Below, one piece after another: positions 54,815 through 63,268 of a stretch of 64,000 nucleotides of DNA. The first letter of the stretch is position 1. Each line of letters opens with the position of its first letter. The notes under the pieces were generated by a model. It ran no database searches, was not told the DNA's origin, and saw only the letters and a list, made by a program, of their open reading frames with translations. A program made the translations under genes and the position numbers. The stretch comes from Chryseobacterium sp. (GTDB lineage: Bacteria > Bacteroidota > Bacteroidia > Flavobacteriales > Weeksellaceae): NCBI RefSeq assembly GCF_019236175.1, contig NZ_JAFAJM010000006.1, positions 1-64,000 of the forward strand. The letters run 5' to 3'.

Positions 54815-54910
54815 AAATGTAACAATGTATCAGTATAATGGTAACAATCATTTTATTCCGTTCAAATAGAAACTGCTACACTGGTAAATTGCTATACTGT
54901 TAGATTGTTT
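54815..54910. repeat. Inverted-repeat element, AATGTAACAAT family (copy C)
   Basis: AACAATGTATCAGTATA (54821-54837) matches the reverse complement of 54893-54909 at 15 of 17 positions. It lies between the ketosynthase and fabG-like genes; its right end reaches the stop codon of the reductase. A third copy of the family seen at 41098 and 53209. Confidence 0.65.
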
Positions 54911-55640
54911 ATGAGTAAATTCCGCCGTTGATATTAATAACTTCTCCGGTAATATAGGACGCTTTTTTAGAGGCTAAAAAGGCAACCAGATCTGCCACTT
55001 CTTCCGCTTCGCCAAATCTGTTGGCCGGAATCATTGCTTTAAGATCATCTTCATTGAATTCCTGGGTCATATCCGTTTTAATAAAGCCCGGAGCTACTGC
55101 ATTTACAGTAATATTTCTTTTAGCCACTTCCTGAGCAAGCGCTTTCGTAGCACCTACTAAAGCTCCTTTTGCTGCTGAATAGTTCGTTTGACCGGCAGTT
55201 CCCTTTACCCCGGAAACAGAGACCATATTAATGATTCTCCCGTATTTATTACGTAGTAATTTCTGAATAAAAAAGTTCGTTACATTAAAAAAACCATTCA
55301 GACTGGTATTGATTACACTGTTCCAGTCTTCTTTCGGCATCCACATAAAAAGGCCGTCTTTTGTGATTCCTGCATTATTCACAATCACTTCTACCACAGC
55401 ACCGGAATTTTTCTCCTGCCACGCGGTAAGAACTTGTTGGGTTTCTTCTGTATTTCCTACATCAAACTTAAGAATTTCTCCTGTAGCACCCAATTCTTCC
55501 ACTTTAGCCAGCGTTTCTTTGGCGGCAGCTTCATTGGAAGTATAATTGATCAGAATATGATAGTTCTTTTCTTCGGCCAGTTTTATACAGATAGCTCTCC
55601 CGATTCCTCTGGAGCCTCCTGTTACAATTGCACATTTCAT
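54909..55640 (-). CDS. fabG: 3-Oxoacyl-ACP reductase, FabG family
   Basis: A 243-residue classical short-chain dehydrogenase with the NADP-binding VTGGSRGIG near residue 7, NNAG, the catalytic Ser-Tyr-Lys (VSVSGVKG, then YSAAKGAL), and a C-terminal ASKKASYITGEVININGG. It would reduce the 3-oxo group in each polyene elongation cycle, the same role as ApeQ. It is the second gene of the TAL operon. The housekeeping fabG is expected elsewhere. Confidence 0.9.
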   Translation of the reverse strand: MKCAIVTGGSRGIGRAICIKLAEEKNYHILINYTSNEAAAKETLAKVEELGATGEILKFDVGNTEETQQVLTAWQEKNSGAVVEVIVNNAGITKDGLFMWMPKEDWNSVINTSLNGFFNVTNFFIQKLLRNKYGRIINMVSVSGVKGTAGQTNYSAAKGALVGATKALAQEVAKRNITVNAVAPGFIKTDMTQEFNEDDLKAMIPANRFGEAEEVADLVAFLASKKASYITGEVININGGIYS

Positions 55641-55691
55641 GCGTTAGTGTTTATTTCGTTTTTAGTTTTTTTAGTTCGCTATAATATAATG

Positions 55692-55709
55692 ACAATTAAT
55701 GTTAATTGT
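55692..55709. repeat. 18-base palindrome ACAATTAA-TG-TTAATTGT
   Basis: Perfect 8-base arms around a 2-base centre, in the 72-base gap between TAL and the reductase gene, 4 bases past the TAL stop. It is A/T-rich and could be an operator or a chance palindrome; no T run follows, so it is unlikely to be a terminator. Confidence 0.35.
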
Positions 55710-55712
55710 TAA

Positions 55713-57233
55713 TTACATTGCTTTTAAATATTTTTTCACCTCCTCCAGATAAGGATACATGATCATATCATCTGAAAATGCAGGAATAATTTTTCTGATT
55801 TCGTTATAAAGTTCTTTCGTAGAAGAGGAAACTTCATTTTGAAAACCCAGGTATTCAATAGCCTGAACAATAGTAATTGCTTCAATAGCCAGTACTTCAA
55901 AGGCATTTTCAATCACTTTTCTGCAGATTACGGCAGCATTGGTTCCCATACTAACGATATCCTGATTATCATTATTATTAGGAATACTGTGAACATACAT
56001 AGAGTTAGACAACATCTGGCTTTCTGCTGTAGTGGAAGTTGCCGTAAACTGTACTCCCTGCATCCCGAAATTAAAACCTAATTTACCTAAATTTACAAAA
56101 GGAGGCAAAATTTCATTGATTTTAGCGTTCAGAAGATAATTCAGCTGTCTTTCTGCAAGCATTGTCAACTTCGTCACCACAATTTTAAGCTTGTCCATTT
56201 CCAGAGAAATATAATCTCCATGGAAGTTTCCGCCGTGATAGACATGTTGGTCTTCCACATTGATAATCGGGTTATCGTTGGCAGAATTGATTTCATTTTC
56301 AAGAACCTTTTCCGTGTATTCCAATGTATCCAGTACGGGTCCTAAAATCTGCGGTACACATCGTAACGAATAATATTCCTGTACTTTTTCTTTAAATACT
56401 TTTTCCTGTTCTTCAAAATGGGTATACAGATGGTCTGCTCTTTTTCTGATCAGTTTACTGTCTGCAAGATGAGCACGCATTCTTTCTGCTACTTTCTGTT
56501 GGCCATAATGTCTTTTTGTACCATTCAGTGCTTCAGACAAATGATCATCATAGGCCTGAACAATTTCATTGATTGCACAGGAAAGTTTAATGGAAATTTC
56601 AGTCAGCTGCTCCGCTTTATAGGCATTCACAATACCGATACCGGACATTACCGAGGTTCCGTTCATCAAAGCAAGACCTTCACGGATTTCCACTTTTATA
56701 GGCTCCAGTCCTTCCGTTTCAAAAACTTCTCTAGTAGATTTTCTTTCTCCTTTATAAAATACTTCTCCTTCACCTATCAGTACCAAAGCGAGGTGAGCCA
56801 GCTGAACCAGATCACCACTTGCTCCTACTCCTCCATGTTCAAAAATCAACGGAATAATATCTCTGTTGATTAATTCCTGAAGCAGGTAGATAACAGACTG
56901 GTGTACTCCGGAATTTCCTAATGATAAAGTATTCATTCTGGCCAGCATACAAGCCTTTACTTCCTTTGCAGGCAAAGGATTTCCGATTCCAGAAGAATGG
57001 CTTCTTATCAGATTGTACTGAAGCTGATGAGTATCTTCATCACTGATTTTGAATTGAGCCATTGGCCCAAAACCGGTATTTACACCATATATTACTTTAT
57101 TTTTTGAAAACTCTTTCAAAAACTGGAAGCTTGCGTTCACTCTTGATAAAAGTGATTCATCCAGTTCGATTTTTTCATTCTCAATGATAATTTTTTGAAA
57201 GTCTTTCAGCTCTAAAAAGTGGTTTATTTTCAT
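55713..57233 (-). CDS. Tyrosine ammonia-lyase (HAL/PAL/TAL family)
   Basis: The enzyme removes ammonia from L-tyrosine to give p-coumarate, the aromatic starter of flexirubin. The self-forming MIO cofactor comes from Ala138-Ser139-Gly140 in GGVGASGDL, and the catalytic Tyr49 lies in VIYGVNTGFGP. The whole sequence closely resembles, from memory, the F. johnsoniae enzyme shown to be a TAL, including the LIRSHSSG selectivity segment (residues 75-82), which is of the Ser-His type also seen in histidine lyases. No other histidine-degradation gene is adjacent apart from the inactive arginase-fold protein 41 kb away. It heads the minus operon. Confidence 0.9.
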   Translation of the reverse strand: MKINHFLELKDFQKIIIENEKIELDESLLSRVNASFQFLKEFSKNKVIYGVNTGFGPMAQFKISDEDTHQLQYNLIRSHSSGIGNPLPAKEVKACMLARMNTLSLGNSGVHQSVIYLLQELINRDIIPLIFEHGGVGASGDLVQLAHLALVLIGEGEVFYKGERKSTREVFETEGLEPIKVEIREGLALMNGTSVMSGIGIVNAYKAEQLTEISIKLSCAINEIVQAYDDHLSEALNGTKRHYGQQKVAERMRAHLADSKLIRKRADHLYTHFEEQEKVFKEKVQEYYSLRCVPQILGPVLDTLEYTEKVLENEINSANDNPIINVEDQHVYHGGNFHGDYISLEMDKLKIVVTKLTMLAERQLNYLLNAKINEILPPFVNLGKLGFNFGMQGVQFTATSTTAESQMLSNSMYVHSIPNNNDNQDIVSMGTNAAVICRKVIENAFEVLAIEAITIVQAIEYLGFQNEVSSSTKELYNEIRKIIPAFSDDMIMYPYLEEVKKYLKAM

Positions 57234-57237
57234 TAAT

Positions 57238-57331
57238 CAAAAGTAATAGTTGATAATTTTGTAAAATATTAATTAATTGTCACTAATTTTGCGGCAAAGA
57301 TAGAAGTTATTATTAAAATAAAAAATCAAAG
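57238..57331. promoter_or_regulatory. Divergent promoter region of TAL and halogenase-like operons
   Basis: On the plus strand TAATTTTG (57284-57291) with TTTG at 57258-57261 (22-base spacing) could drive the flavoprotein gene at 57332. On the minus strand TATCTTTG (plus 57295-57302) could drive TAL, with a TTG (plus 57327-57329) at a long 24-base spacing; start of transcription would fall about 55 bases before the TAL ATG. The two -7 boxes are only 3 bases apart, so the promoters probably compete. Confidence 0.6.
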
Positions 57332-58579
57332 ATGAGCAAAGAATTTGTTGACGTTCTTGTAATCGGGGCTGGACCTTCCGGATGCGTATCTTCTTCATAC
57401 CTAAAGAAGAATAACGTCAACGTAAAAGTGGTCGAAAAGACAAAATTTCCAAGACTGGTAGTCGGAGAAAGCTTAATTCCAAGGGTAATGGACCACTTTG
57501 ATGAAGCCGGCCTTTTTCCTGCTCTGGATAAAATGGGCTTCGAAAAAAAACTGGGGGCCCGCTTTCTTCGCGGTGACGAAGTATGCATTTTTGACTTCAG
57601 TAATAAATTCGGAGAAGGCTGGGACTGGACATGGCAGGTTCCGAGAGCTGATTTTGACAACACTCTTGCTCAGGAGGTGATTAATAAAGGTATTGATCTT
57701 GAATTTGAGACAGAAGTTATTGATATCAAATTTCAGGGTACCGATTCAATTACCACCGTCAGAGGTAAAGACGGTGAGACTAAAGAAATCCACGCAAAGT
57801 TTGTGATTGATTCCAGTGGGTACGGAAGAGTTTTACCCCGCTTACTGGATTTGGAAAAGCCTTCGAAATTGTCTCCGCATTCTGCAATTTTTTCACATGT
57901 GAAAGACATTAACAGGGAATCCGGAGAAGAAGGAACACTGATCTCTTTTGATATTATTGAAACTGAAGTATGGCTTTGGGTAATTCCTTTTTCTAATGGG
58001 AACACAAGTTTAGGCATTGTAGGGCCTACAGAATATATTGAAAAACTGGCTGAAAACGGAGATACGGCAGAAGCTTTAAGAAAAGCGATTTCTCTTTCGG
58101 ATTATTACATAAAACGTTTTGGTGGGGTAGATTTCCTTTTTGAGCCCAAACATCTGAAAGATTATTCATGCTCTGTAAAAAGTTTATTCGGGGACGGATT
58201 TGCTTTAACGGGTAACGCTTCTGAATTCCTTGATCCGGTTTTCTCATCAGGAATGGCTTTTGCCACAGAGTCCGGAATGCTGGCTGCAAAACTGGCTTTA
58301 AGACAGCTCAACGGAGAAAAAATCAACTGGCAGACAGAGTATACGGATTACATTCTTTATGGTGTAGATGTATTCACAACCTATGTTAAAGAATGGTACA
58401 CCGGAAATCTTCAGGAGCTGTTTTTCCACCAGCCCGAAAATCCGGATGTAAAGAAAAAGATCTGCGCAGTATTAGCAGGATATGTATGGAATAAAGACAA
58501 TCCTTTTGTAAAAAAACACGATACGGTTATTAAAAACCTTGCCAATCTGATTAAAATGGAAAAGCAGGAACAACAATAA
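57332..58579 (+). CDS. Halogenase-like FAD-dependent monooxygenase
   Basis: The 415-residue flavoprotein has the FAD motif VDVLVIGAGPSGC at the N-terminus, FPRLVVGESLIPR, VPRADFDNTLAQ, and VWLWVIPFSNG, which resembles the WxWxIP motif of flavin-dependent halogenases. Flexirubins can carry ring chlorine, and this protein or a hydroxylase of the same family could perform the step; sequence does not separate the two. It is divergent from the TAL operon and followed by a strong terminator. Confidence 0.82.
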   Translation: MSKEFVDVLVIGAGPSGCVSSSYLKKNNVNVKVVEKTKFPRLVVGESLIPRVMDHFDEAGLFPALDKMGFEKKLGARFLRGDEVCIFDFSNKFGEGWDWTWQVPRADFDNTLAQEVINKGIDLEFETEVIDIKFQGTDSITTVRGKDGETKEIHAKFVIDSSGYGRVLPRLLDLEKPSKLSPHSAIFSHVKDINRESGEEGTLISFDIIETEVWLWVIPFSNGNTSLGIVGPTEYIEKLAENGDTAEALRKAISLSDYYIKRFGGVDFLFEPKHLKDYSCSVKSLFGDGFALTGNASEFLDPVFSSGMAFATESGMLAAKLALRQLNGEKINWQTEYTDYILYGVDVFTTYVKEWYTGNLQELFFHQPENPDVKKKICAVLAGYVWNKDNPFVKKHDTVIKNLANLIKMEKQEQQ

Positions 58580-58612
58580 AAAAAACGGTCTGAAATTCAG
58601 ACCGTTTTTTGT
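58578..58612. terminator. Bidirectional terminator between convergent genes
   Basis: Stem ACGGTCT/AGACCGT with further A-T pairs on both sides (58581-58591 with 58599-58609), a 7-base loop and T6 on the right. On the minus strand eight or more T follow, so it serves both the flavoprotein gene and the gene at 58614. Confidence 0.85.
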
Positions 58613-58613
58613 T

Positions 58614-59216
58614 TTATTTGATATTTTTATTGATCTCTTTAGCCAGCTCTTTTCCTGTTTTTTCGTAAGCTGCGGATATTCTTCCATACTCCATTCCGTA
58701 ATCTACTTTGCTTCCTACTCCTTCAATTTTATCCGTTTGGATTTTTGTTAACCCTTTCCCGGAATTATCTGTTTCCACAAACGTTATCACAGTAGATAAT
58801 TTAGCAGGCTGCATGATCATTCCGCCACTCCATCCCGGATAAATCCATTTTGTTTCTACAATCAGCGTATATTTTGTTTTTATATCCTTTCCAAATCTGA
58901 TTTTCTTTGATTTAGCATTCAATCCCTCAATAAACTTATTCATAAACACAGATTCTGTATGCTCTTTCCATTCTTCGATCCAGCTCTTCCACGCATCTTC
59001 ACCCTTCTTAGCCAGTGTTTCAGTCTTTCTTCTTTCAAGATATTGTTCTTCGGTATAATGATCTACCTGAAACAAAACATTTTCAAATACATACTGAACA
59101 TTTACTTCCTTCTGATCTTTAAGGAAATCAAAATTTCCATATTCATAATTAAATTTACTTTGTGCAGAAACAGAAGTGACAACCGCTATGAACAGCAGTA
59201 ATAATAATTTTTTCAT
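58614..59216 (-). CDS. Secreted protein, paralogue of the neighbouring gene (copy 2)
   Basis: The 200-residue protein has a signal peptide (MKKLLLLLFIAVVTSVSAQ) and shares its layout with the next gene upstream: FLKDQKxxxVxxxFExVxF, a TEEQYxxxR helix, KYTLIVExxWI and TFVETxN, then a C-terminal helix. The family is unknown to me. Being the last gene before a terminator and downstream of the ligase, the pair is probably part of the flexirubin locus. A role in the periplasm or outer membrane is implied by the signal peptide. Confidence 0.72.
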   Translation of the reverse strand: MKKLLLLLFIAVVTSVSAQSKFNYEYGNFDFLKDQKEVNVQYVFENVLFQVDHYTEEQYLERRKTETLAKKGEDAWKSWIEEWKEHTESVFMNKFIEGLNAKSKKIRFGKDIKTKYTLIVETKWIYPGWSGGMIMQPAKLSTVITFVETDNSGKGLTKIQTDKIEGVGSKVDYGMEYGRISAAYEKTGKELAKEINKNIK

Positions 59217-59248
59217 ATTTAGTTTAGAATTTTAAAGCGTAGCGTATT

Positions 59249-59848
59249 TTATTTATTAGCGTAATGATCAACTTTAAGGGCCAGCATTTTTGAGGTCTTT
59301 GCAAAGCATTCGGCAATACGGTCATTGTGGTTAGGAATTCCGATAACATTATCTCCTGTAGCTTTCAATCCTTCAACAACCATGAGAACATGATCGGGAT
59401 TTTCTGTTTCCACAAAGGTCATTTTAGAATTCATTTCAGCTGGAATACTGCCCACTCCGGCAAAGATACCCTGAGAAATCCAGGTAGGTTCTACAATCAA
59501 TGTATACCTGGTTTTTTCGAACTTAGTCGCTGCTCTGATGTCTGTATTTTTATTCCAGGAGGCCAGAAATTTATCCTGAAAAGTTTTGGCTTTTGAATAT
59601 TCCCAGTCGTTTTTCCATTTTTGGGCTTCCTCTTTTCCGCTTCTTTTCTCAATCTCATCCATTCTTTCAGCAATATACTGCTCTTCCGTTATTTTTTTCC
59701 TGTTAAAAGTTACTCCTTCAAACCGGAACACTACTTTAATGAATTTTTGGTCTTTTAAAAAATGATAATCACCGGAAGCCAGCCTGACTCTTTGTGCTGT
59801 TACACAGATGGAAACAGCGATCATAAATAGAAATAATGTTTTTTTCAT
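59249..59848 (-). CDS. Secreted protein, paralogue of the neighbouring gene (copy 1)
   Basis: The 199-residue protein begins with a signal peptide (MKKTLFLFMIAVSICVTAQ). The mature part has FLKDQKFIKVVFRFEGVTF, ITEEQYIAERMDEIEK, RYTLIVEPTWISQG and TFVETENPD, matching the downstream paralogue segment by segment. No enzymatic motif is visible. The order ligase, copy 1, copy 2 on one strand, with gaps of 17 and 32 bases, suggests a single transcript. Confidence 0.72.
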   Translation of the reverse strand: MKKTLFLFMIAVSICVTAQRVRLASGDYHFLKDQKFIKVVFRFEGVTFNRKKITEEQYIAERMDEIEKRSGKEEAQKWKNDWEYSKAKTFQDKFLASWNKNTDIRAATKFEKTRYTLIVEPTWISQGIFAGVGSIPAEMNSKMTFVETENPDHVLMVVEGLKATGDNVIGIPNHNDRIAECFAKTSKMLALKVDHYANK

Positions 59849-59865
59849 GGTTATTCTTAGTTTTT

Positions 59866-61158
59866 TTATCTTAAATCTACAAACGTAATAGGTTTTCTGC
59901 TGTTTGGATTAAACACGGTTTTAGATAAAATATCAAATTCAATGATTTCAATTTTAGGACTTACCCTAAGTTTTGCCCGAAAATGGTCTCTCACTTCATT
60001 GACAAAATTTTCATTTTCTTCGTCTGTACTCAATCTGATGATAATTTCGTCCAGACCGATCTCATTAGCCTGAATAACGATCTGATAGCATAGAATAGTA
60101 TTAAAATCATTCAGAATATCGTTCATGGCAGGCGGATACAACGTCGTCCCTTTATATTTGATCATCTGCTGTTTCCGTCCCACTACGGGACCCAGCCTCA
60201 TCGTGTTTCTTCCGCACTGACAAGGCTCATAATGAGCTTTTACAATATCTCCTGTTTTAAATCTTAACAGCGGAATCGCCTCTACTCCCAGAGTAGTAAT
60301 CGTCAGTTCGCCACTCTCATCATCTTTGACAGGATTCTCTTCATCATCAAGGATTTCCGTAATGATCAGTTCAGGGTGATGATGTCCTCCTGTCTGGAAC
60401 TCACATTCTGTAAAAGCAGTGCTCATTTCAGTAGAAGCATAAGTGGAAAAAAGCTTAATATTCCATTTTTCCTTAATTTTTTGTGAAAGAATATTGTCTG
60501 TAAAATCCTGGTTTTTGATGCTTTCTCCAATACAAACGGCTCCGTAAACACCTGAATTTTTATAGTCTAATCCATGTTTTTCGGCATAATCAATCATTTT
60601 CAGCAAAAAAGAAGGAACAGTAATTAGATATTTAGGCTTATATCGGAAAATAGAATCCCACTGAAGTTCGGGGATTCCCGGCCCCATTCTCACCACACTT
60701 GCACCCATTTTTCTCAATCCTAAAAAATAAGCAAGTCCGGCCATAAATCGTTTATCAATTGTAGTAATCATCTGTACCACATCTCCCTTTTGAATTCCGG
60801 CACAGGCAAAAGAGATCGCCTCATTATAAGCCAGTCTTTCGAGGTCATTGTCTGACAAACCAAAGGTAACAGGATCGCCCAATGTTCCTGAGGTAGTACT
60901 GTAATCTACAATCTTATCCGGTGGAATACAGAAAAAATCATGATTATGCTGCTGCAAATCATTTTTTGTGGTAGTGGGAATTTTCTGCAGATCTTCTAAG
61001 GTCCGGATATCCTCTGCCTTTATATTATTTTCACTGAATAGCTTCTGATAAAATGGTGAATTGCCTTCAAGATAAATCAATAGCTCACGAAGCTTTTCCT
61101 CCTGAAACTTTTTGATTTCCCGAATATCTGATCTTTCGATGGATGGATAGAATTCCAA
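59866..61158 (-). CDS. PaaK-type AMP-forming aryl-CoA/ACP ligase
   Basis: The 430-residue adenylating enzyme belongs to the phenylacetate-CoA ligase group: YSTTSGTLGDPVTF (phosphate-binding loop), YASTEMSTAF (Ala-Ser-Thr-Glu motif), LLRFKTGDIVKAHYEPCQCGR with Cys residues typical of PaaK, and a C-terminal lid. It probably activates p-coumarate from TAL for transfer to CoA or ACP, playing the role ApeH plays in aryl polyene clusters. Its own promoter lies just upstream. Confidence 0.88.
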   Translation of the reverse strand: MEFYPSIERSDIREIKKFQEEKLRELLIYLEGNSPFYQKLFSENNIKAEDIRTLEDLQKIPTTTKNDLQQHNHDFFCIPPDKIVDYSTTSGTLGDPVTFGLSDNDLERLAYNEAISFACAGIQKGDVVQMITTIDKRFMAGLAYFLGLRKMGASVVRMGPGIPELQWDSIFRYKPKYLITVPSFLLKMIDYAEKHGLDYKNSGVYGAVCIGESIKNQDFTDNILSQKIKEKWNIKLFSTYASTEMSTAFTECEFQTGGHHHPELIITEILDDEENPVKDDESGELTITTLGVEAIPLLRFKTGDIVKAHYEPCQCGRNTMRLGPVVGRKQQMIKYKGTTLYPPAMNDILNDFNTILCYQIVIQANEIGLDEIIIRLSTDEENENFVNEVRDHFRAKLRVSPKIEIIEFDILSKTVFNPNSRKPITFVDLR

Positions 61159-61178
61159 TGATTTTAATTTTTAAAAGA

Positions 61179-61207
61179 CAAATGTATTTAAAATTAAAAG
61201 ACTGCAA
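61179..61207 (-). promoter_or_regulatory. Promoter of the PaaK-type ligase
   Basis: On the minus strand TACATTTG (plus 61179-61186) fits the -7 consensus, and TTG (plus 61205-61207) lies 18 bases upstream. Transcription would start about 15 bases before the ATG at 61158. Confidence 0.65.
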
Positions 61208-61243
61208 CATGAAAAGGCTAAAAGATTAGCTTGTTCTTTTGAT

Positions 61244-62932
61244 TTATCTCTGAAAAGTAAAAGTCTGGATATTGATATTCCCTGCGGTATTCACCGTTGT
61301 CACCTTTAACGTATGTGCTCCTGAACTTTTCGGGCATTTTTCATCAAAAGTATAAATGAAATCATCTTTTGACCGGGCAAAACGCAGCCATCGCCCATCC
61401 AGTTCAGCTCTGAATGAAACAATATCGCCAACTTTTGTTTTCCCTTTAAGGCGCAGAATACTGCTGTTTACCATTGCTCCGTCCTTCCAGTCCGTATAAA
61501 CGGAAGGCAGGCTATCATCCACTATCAGCTTGACCATTCCCAATCTGTTGAACTGCCCTTCTGCCTGATCGCCATTCCATTTTGCTTTTACCACATCTTT
61601 ATCACTTCCGTAATCAAGCACCATCACGACTTTGCCTTGTTCTTCTTTCGTCAGTTTTCTATTGGGATTAATTTTCAAGGTATAATAATCATGAACAGGA
61701 ACATAAGGAGTGTGGAGTACAATAATATCGGAAACCGGATTCACCTCAGCATCTGTTTTTTCGTACGGATTAAGATGTACCGCATCATAAAATGCATTTT
61801 TGCTAAAATTCATTTCGGCATGATCTGTAGTGATGGTTTTGGCCTCACCGGACATTATTGCTTTTGCTGAAGGAGCAATGGGTATCCCCGTTGTATTAAG
61901 CTGAACTTTTGTAATCAGTCTGCTTGTATTTCCTCTGACATCTTTTAAAACAACTTCAATAGTATGAAGGTCTCCGTCCTGAAGACTGATAACTCCAGAT
62001 AAACCGGGGATACTGTAGTTCTGCAGCTTCATTCCCGGCAATGCGGATAAATGCTGGATACTTGCTTTATCTCTTATAAATTTGGTATAGTCTATACACC
62101 CGTTCAGATAACGGGTATCATCATAGCTTATTTTATCGATAGAAAAGCCATAAATAAGTTTTCCGTCCATCAGCAGTTCCGCCCGGTAAATACCAAGATT
62201 GAACCCCTGATTTGCCTTATCAAAAGCTTTAACCCCGAGACTTATCATCGGTGAGTTTACCTTAATTACATCAGTTGTATAGGTATTTCCGGATTTCTTC
62301 ACGGCAATTCCGTTAGCACCGGGCTCATAGGTACTGAATCTTCGGTCATACCAATATAACCCGCTGATAACAGGTGCAACATTATCCGGAATAGCAAAGC
62401 CGAATAACAGCGGATTGAGACATTCCTCGGTGTTAGTATCCCGGATTTCAAAATGCAAATGAGGTCCTGCAGAACCGCCTGTATTTCCACTTAATGCAAT
62501 CAATTGTCCCTTTGTAACAGGAAATTGCCCTGGCTGAAAAGTGATATCCTGCTCCCATTTTTCATCTTTATATTGTCTTTCTTTGACATACTCATCAAGT
62601 GCATTAAAGTAGCTGTTCAAATGAGCATATACAGTCGTATATCCATTGGCATGGGTAACATAAACTGCATTTCCAAAGCCATACCTTTCCACTTTTATTC
62701 TGCTTACATATCCGTCAGCCGCAGCCACTACGGGTAAATTTTCCTGGCTATTGGTCCGGATATCCAGTCCCATGTGAAAATGATTTCCTCTTACTGCTCC
62801 GAAATTGGCAGCCAGCTGTATAGGAATATTCAACGGATTACGGAAATAATTCTGTGGATAATTATTCTGAGCCTGTACGGAGATGATATTGATGAAACAC
62901 ACAATCAACATCAGTTTAGAAAAGATTTTCAT
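61244..62932 (-). CDS. M23-family metallopeptidase
   Basis: A secreted LytM-type endopeptidase with signal peptide (MKIFSKLMLIVCFINIISVQAQ), the zinc motif HFHMGLDIRTN near residues 51-61, and HLHFE near 158-162, so both metal motifs are complete. The catalytic domain lies at about 40-175; the remaining 390 residues are beta-rich, with no assigned family, possibly a cell-wall or partner-binding part. It likely cuts peptidoglycan cross-links in the periplasm. It stands apart from the flexirubin operon. Confidence 0.9.
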   Translation of the reverse strand: MKIFSKLMLIVCFINIISVQAQNNYPQNYFRNPLNIPIQLAANFGAVRGNHFHMGLDIRTNSQENLPVVAAADGYVSRIKVERYGFGNAVYVTHANGYTTVYAHLNSYFNALDEYVKERQYKDEKWEQDITFQPGQFPVTKGQLIALSGNTGGSAGPHLHFEIRDTNTEECLNPLLFGFAIPDNVAPVISGLYWYDRRFSTYEPGANGIAVKKSGNTYTTDVIKVNSPMISLGVKAFDKANQGFNLGIYRAELLMDGKLIYGFSIDKISYDDTRYLNGCIDYTKFIRDKASIQHLSALPGMKLQNYSIPGLSGVISLQDGDLHTIEVVLKDVRGNTSRLITKVQLNTTGIPIAPSAKAIMSGEAKTITTDHAEMNFSKNAFYDAVHLNPYEKTDAEVNPVSDIIVLHTPYVPVHDYYTLKINPNRKLTKEEQGKVVMVLDYGSDKDVVKAKWNGDQAEGQFNRLGMVKLIVDDSLPSVYTDWKDGAMVNSSILRLKGKTKVGDIVSFRAELDGRWLRFARSKDDFIYTFDEKCPKSSGAHTLKVTTVNTAGNINIQTFTFQR

Positions 62933-63268
62933 ACAACATTTGGTTTTTCGTTAATTTAAATATACGAAAATCCGGAGAGACATTTATAAAAACATCTTTA
63001 TAACCGGTGAAGATCTGCAGGGAGCTGCCGTAAATCTCTATCGACTAAAGGATGATTATTCTTGTAACATAAGCGGATATAGAGCCATTTCTGGTGAAGA
63101 AAAAATTCACATAAAGTTCATTTACGAGACTCTTTTAACCCTTTTTCCGTTTATATTTCTGAAATTGAAGTTTTTAATAGAAATTACCTAAATAAAACAT
63201 ATATTATAAACCGACAAAATTTAGTAAATTTGCAGACTTAATTAATCAACGATATTGAGATATTTACA
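62933..63268. other. 336-base divergent gap before ileS
   Basis: No coding frame is supported. It must hold the minus-strand promoter for the M23 gene, which I cannot place, and the ileS promoter described separately. No tRNA-like or T-box-like structure is evident. Confidence 0.5.
63225..63232 (+). promoter_or_regulatory. -7 box of ileS
   Basis: TAAATTTG lies 36 bases before the ileS ATG. It is followed by CAGACTT, the same seven bases that follow the flexirubin promoter box at 25108. No TTG is found at the normal distance upstream. Confidence 0.5.

Noticed and set aside
56418-56873. 151-codon frame antisense to the ammonia-lyase gene
   Set aside because: It is a shadow of a strongly conserved enzyme, has no motif, and no start signals.
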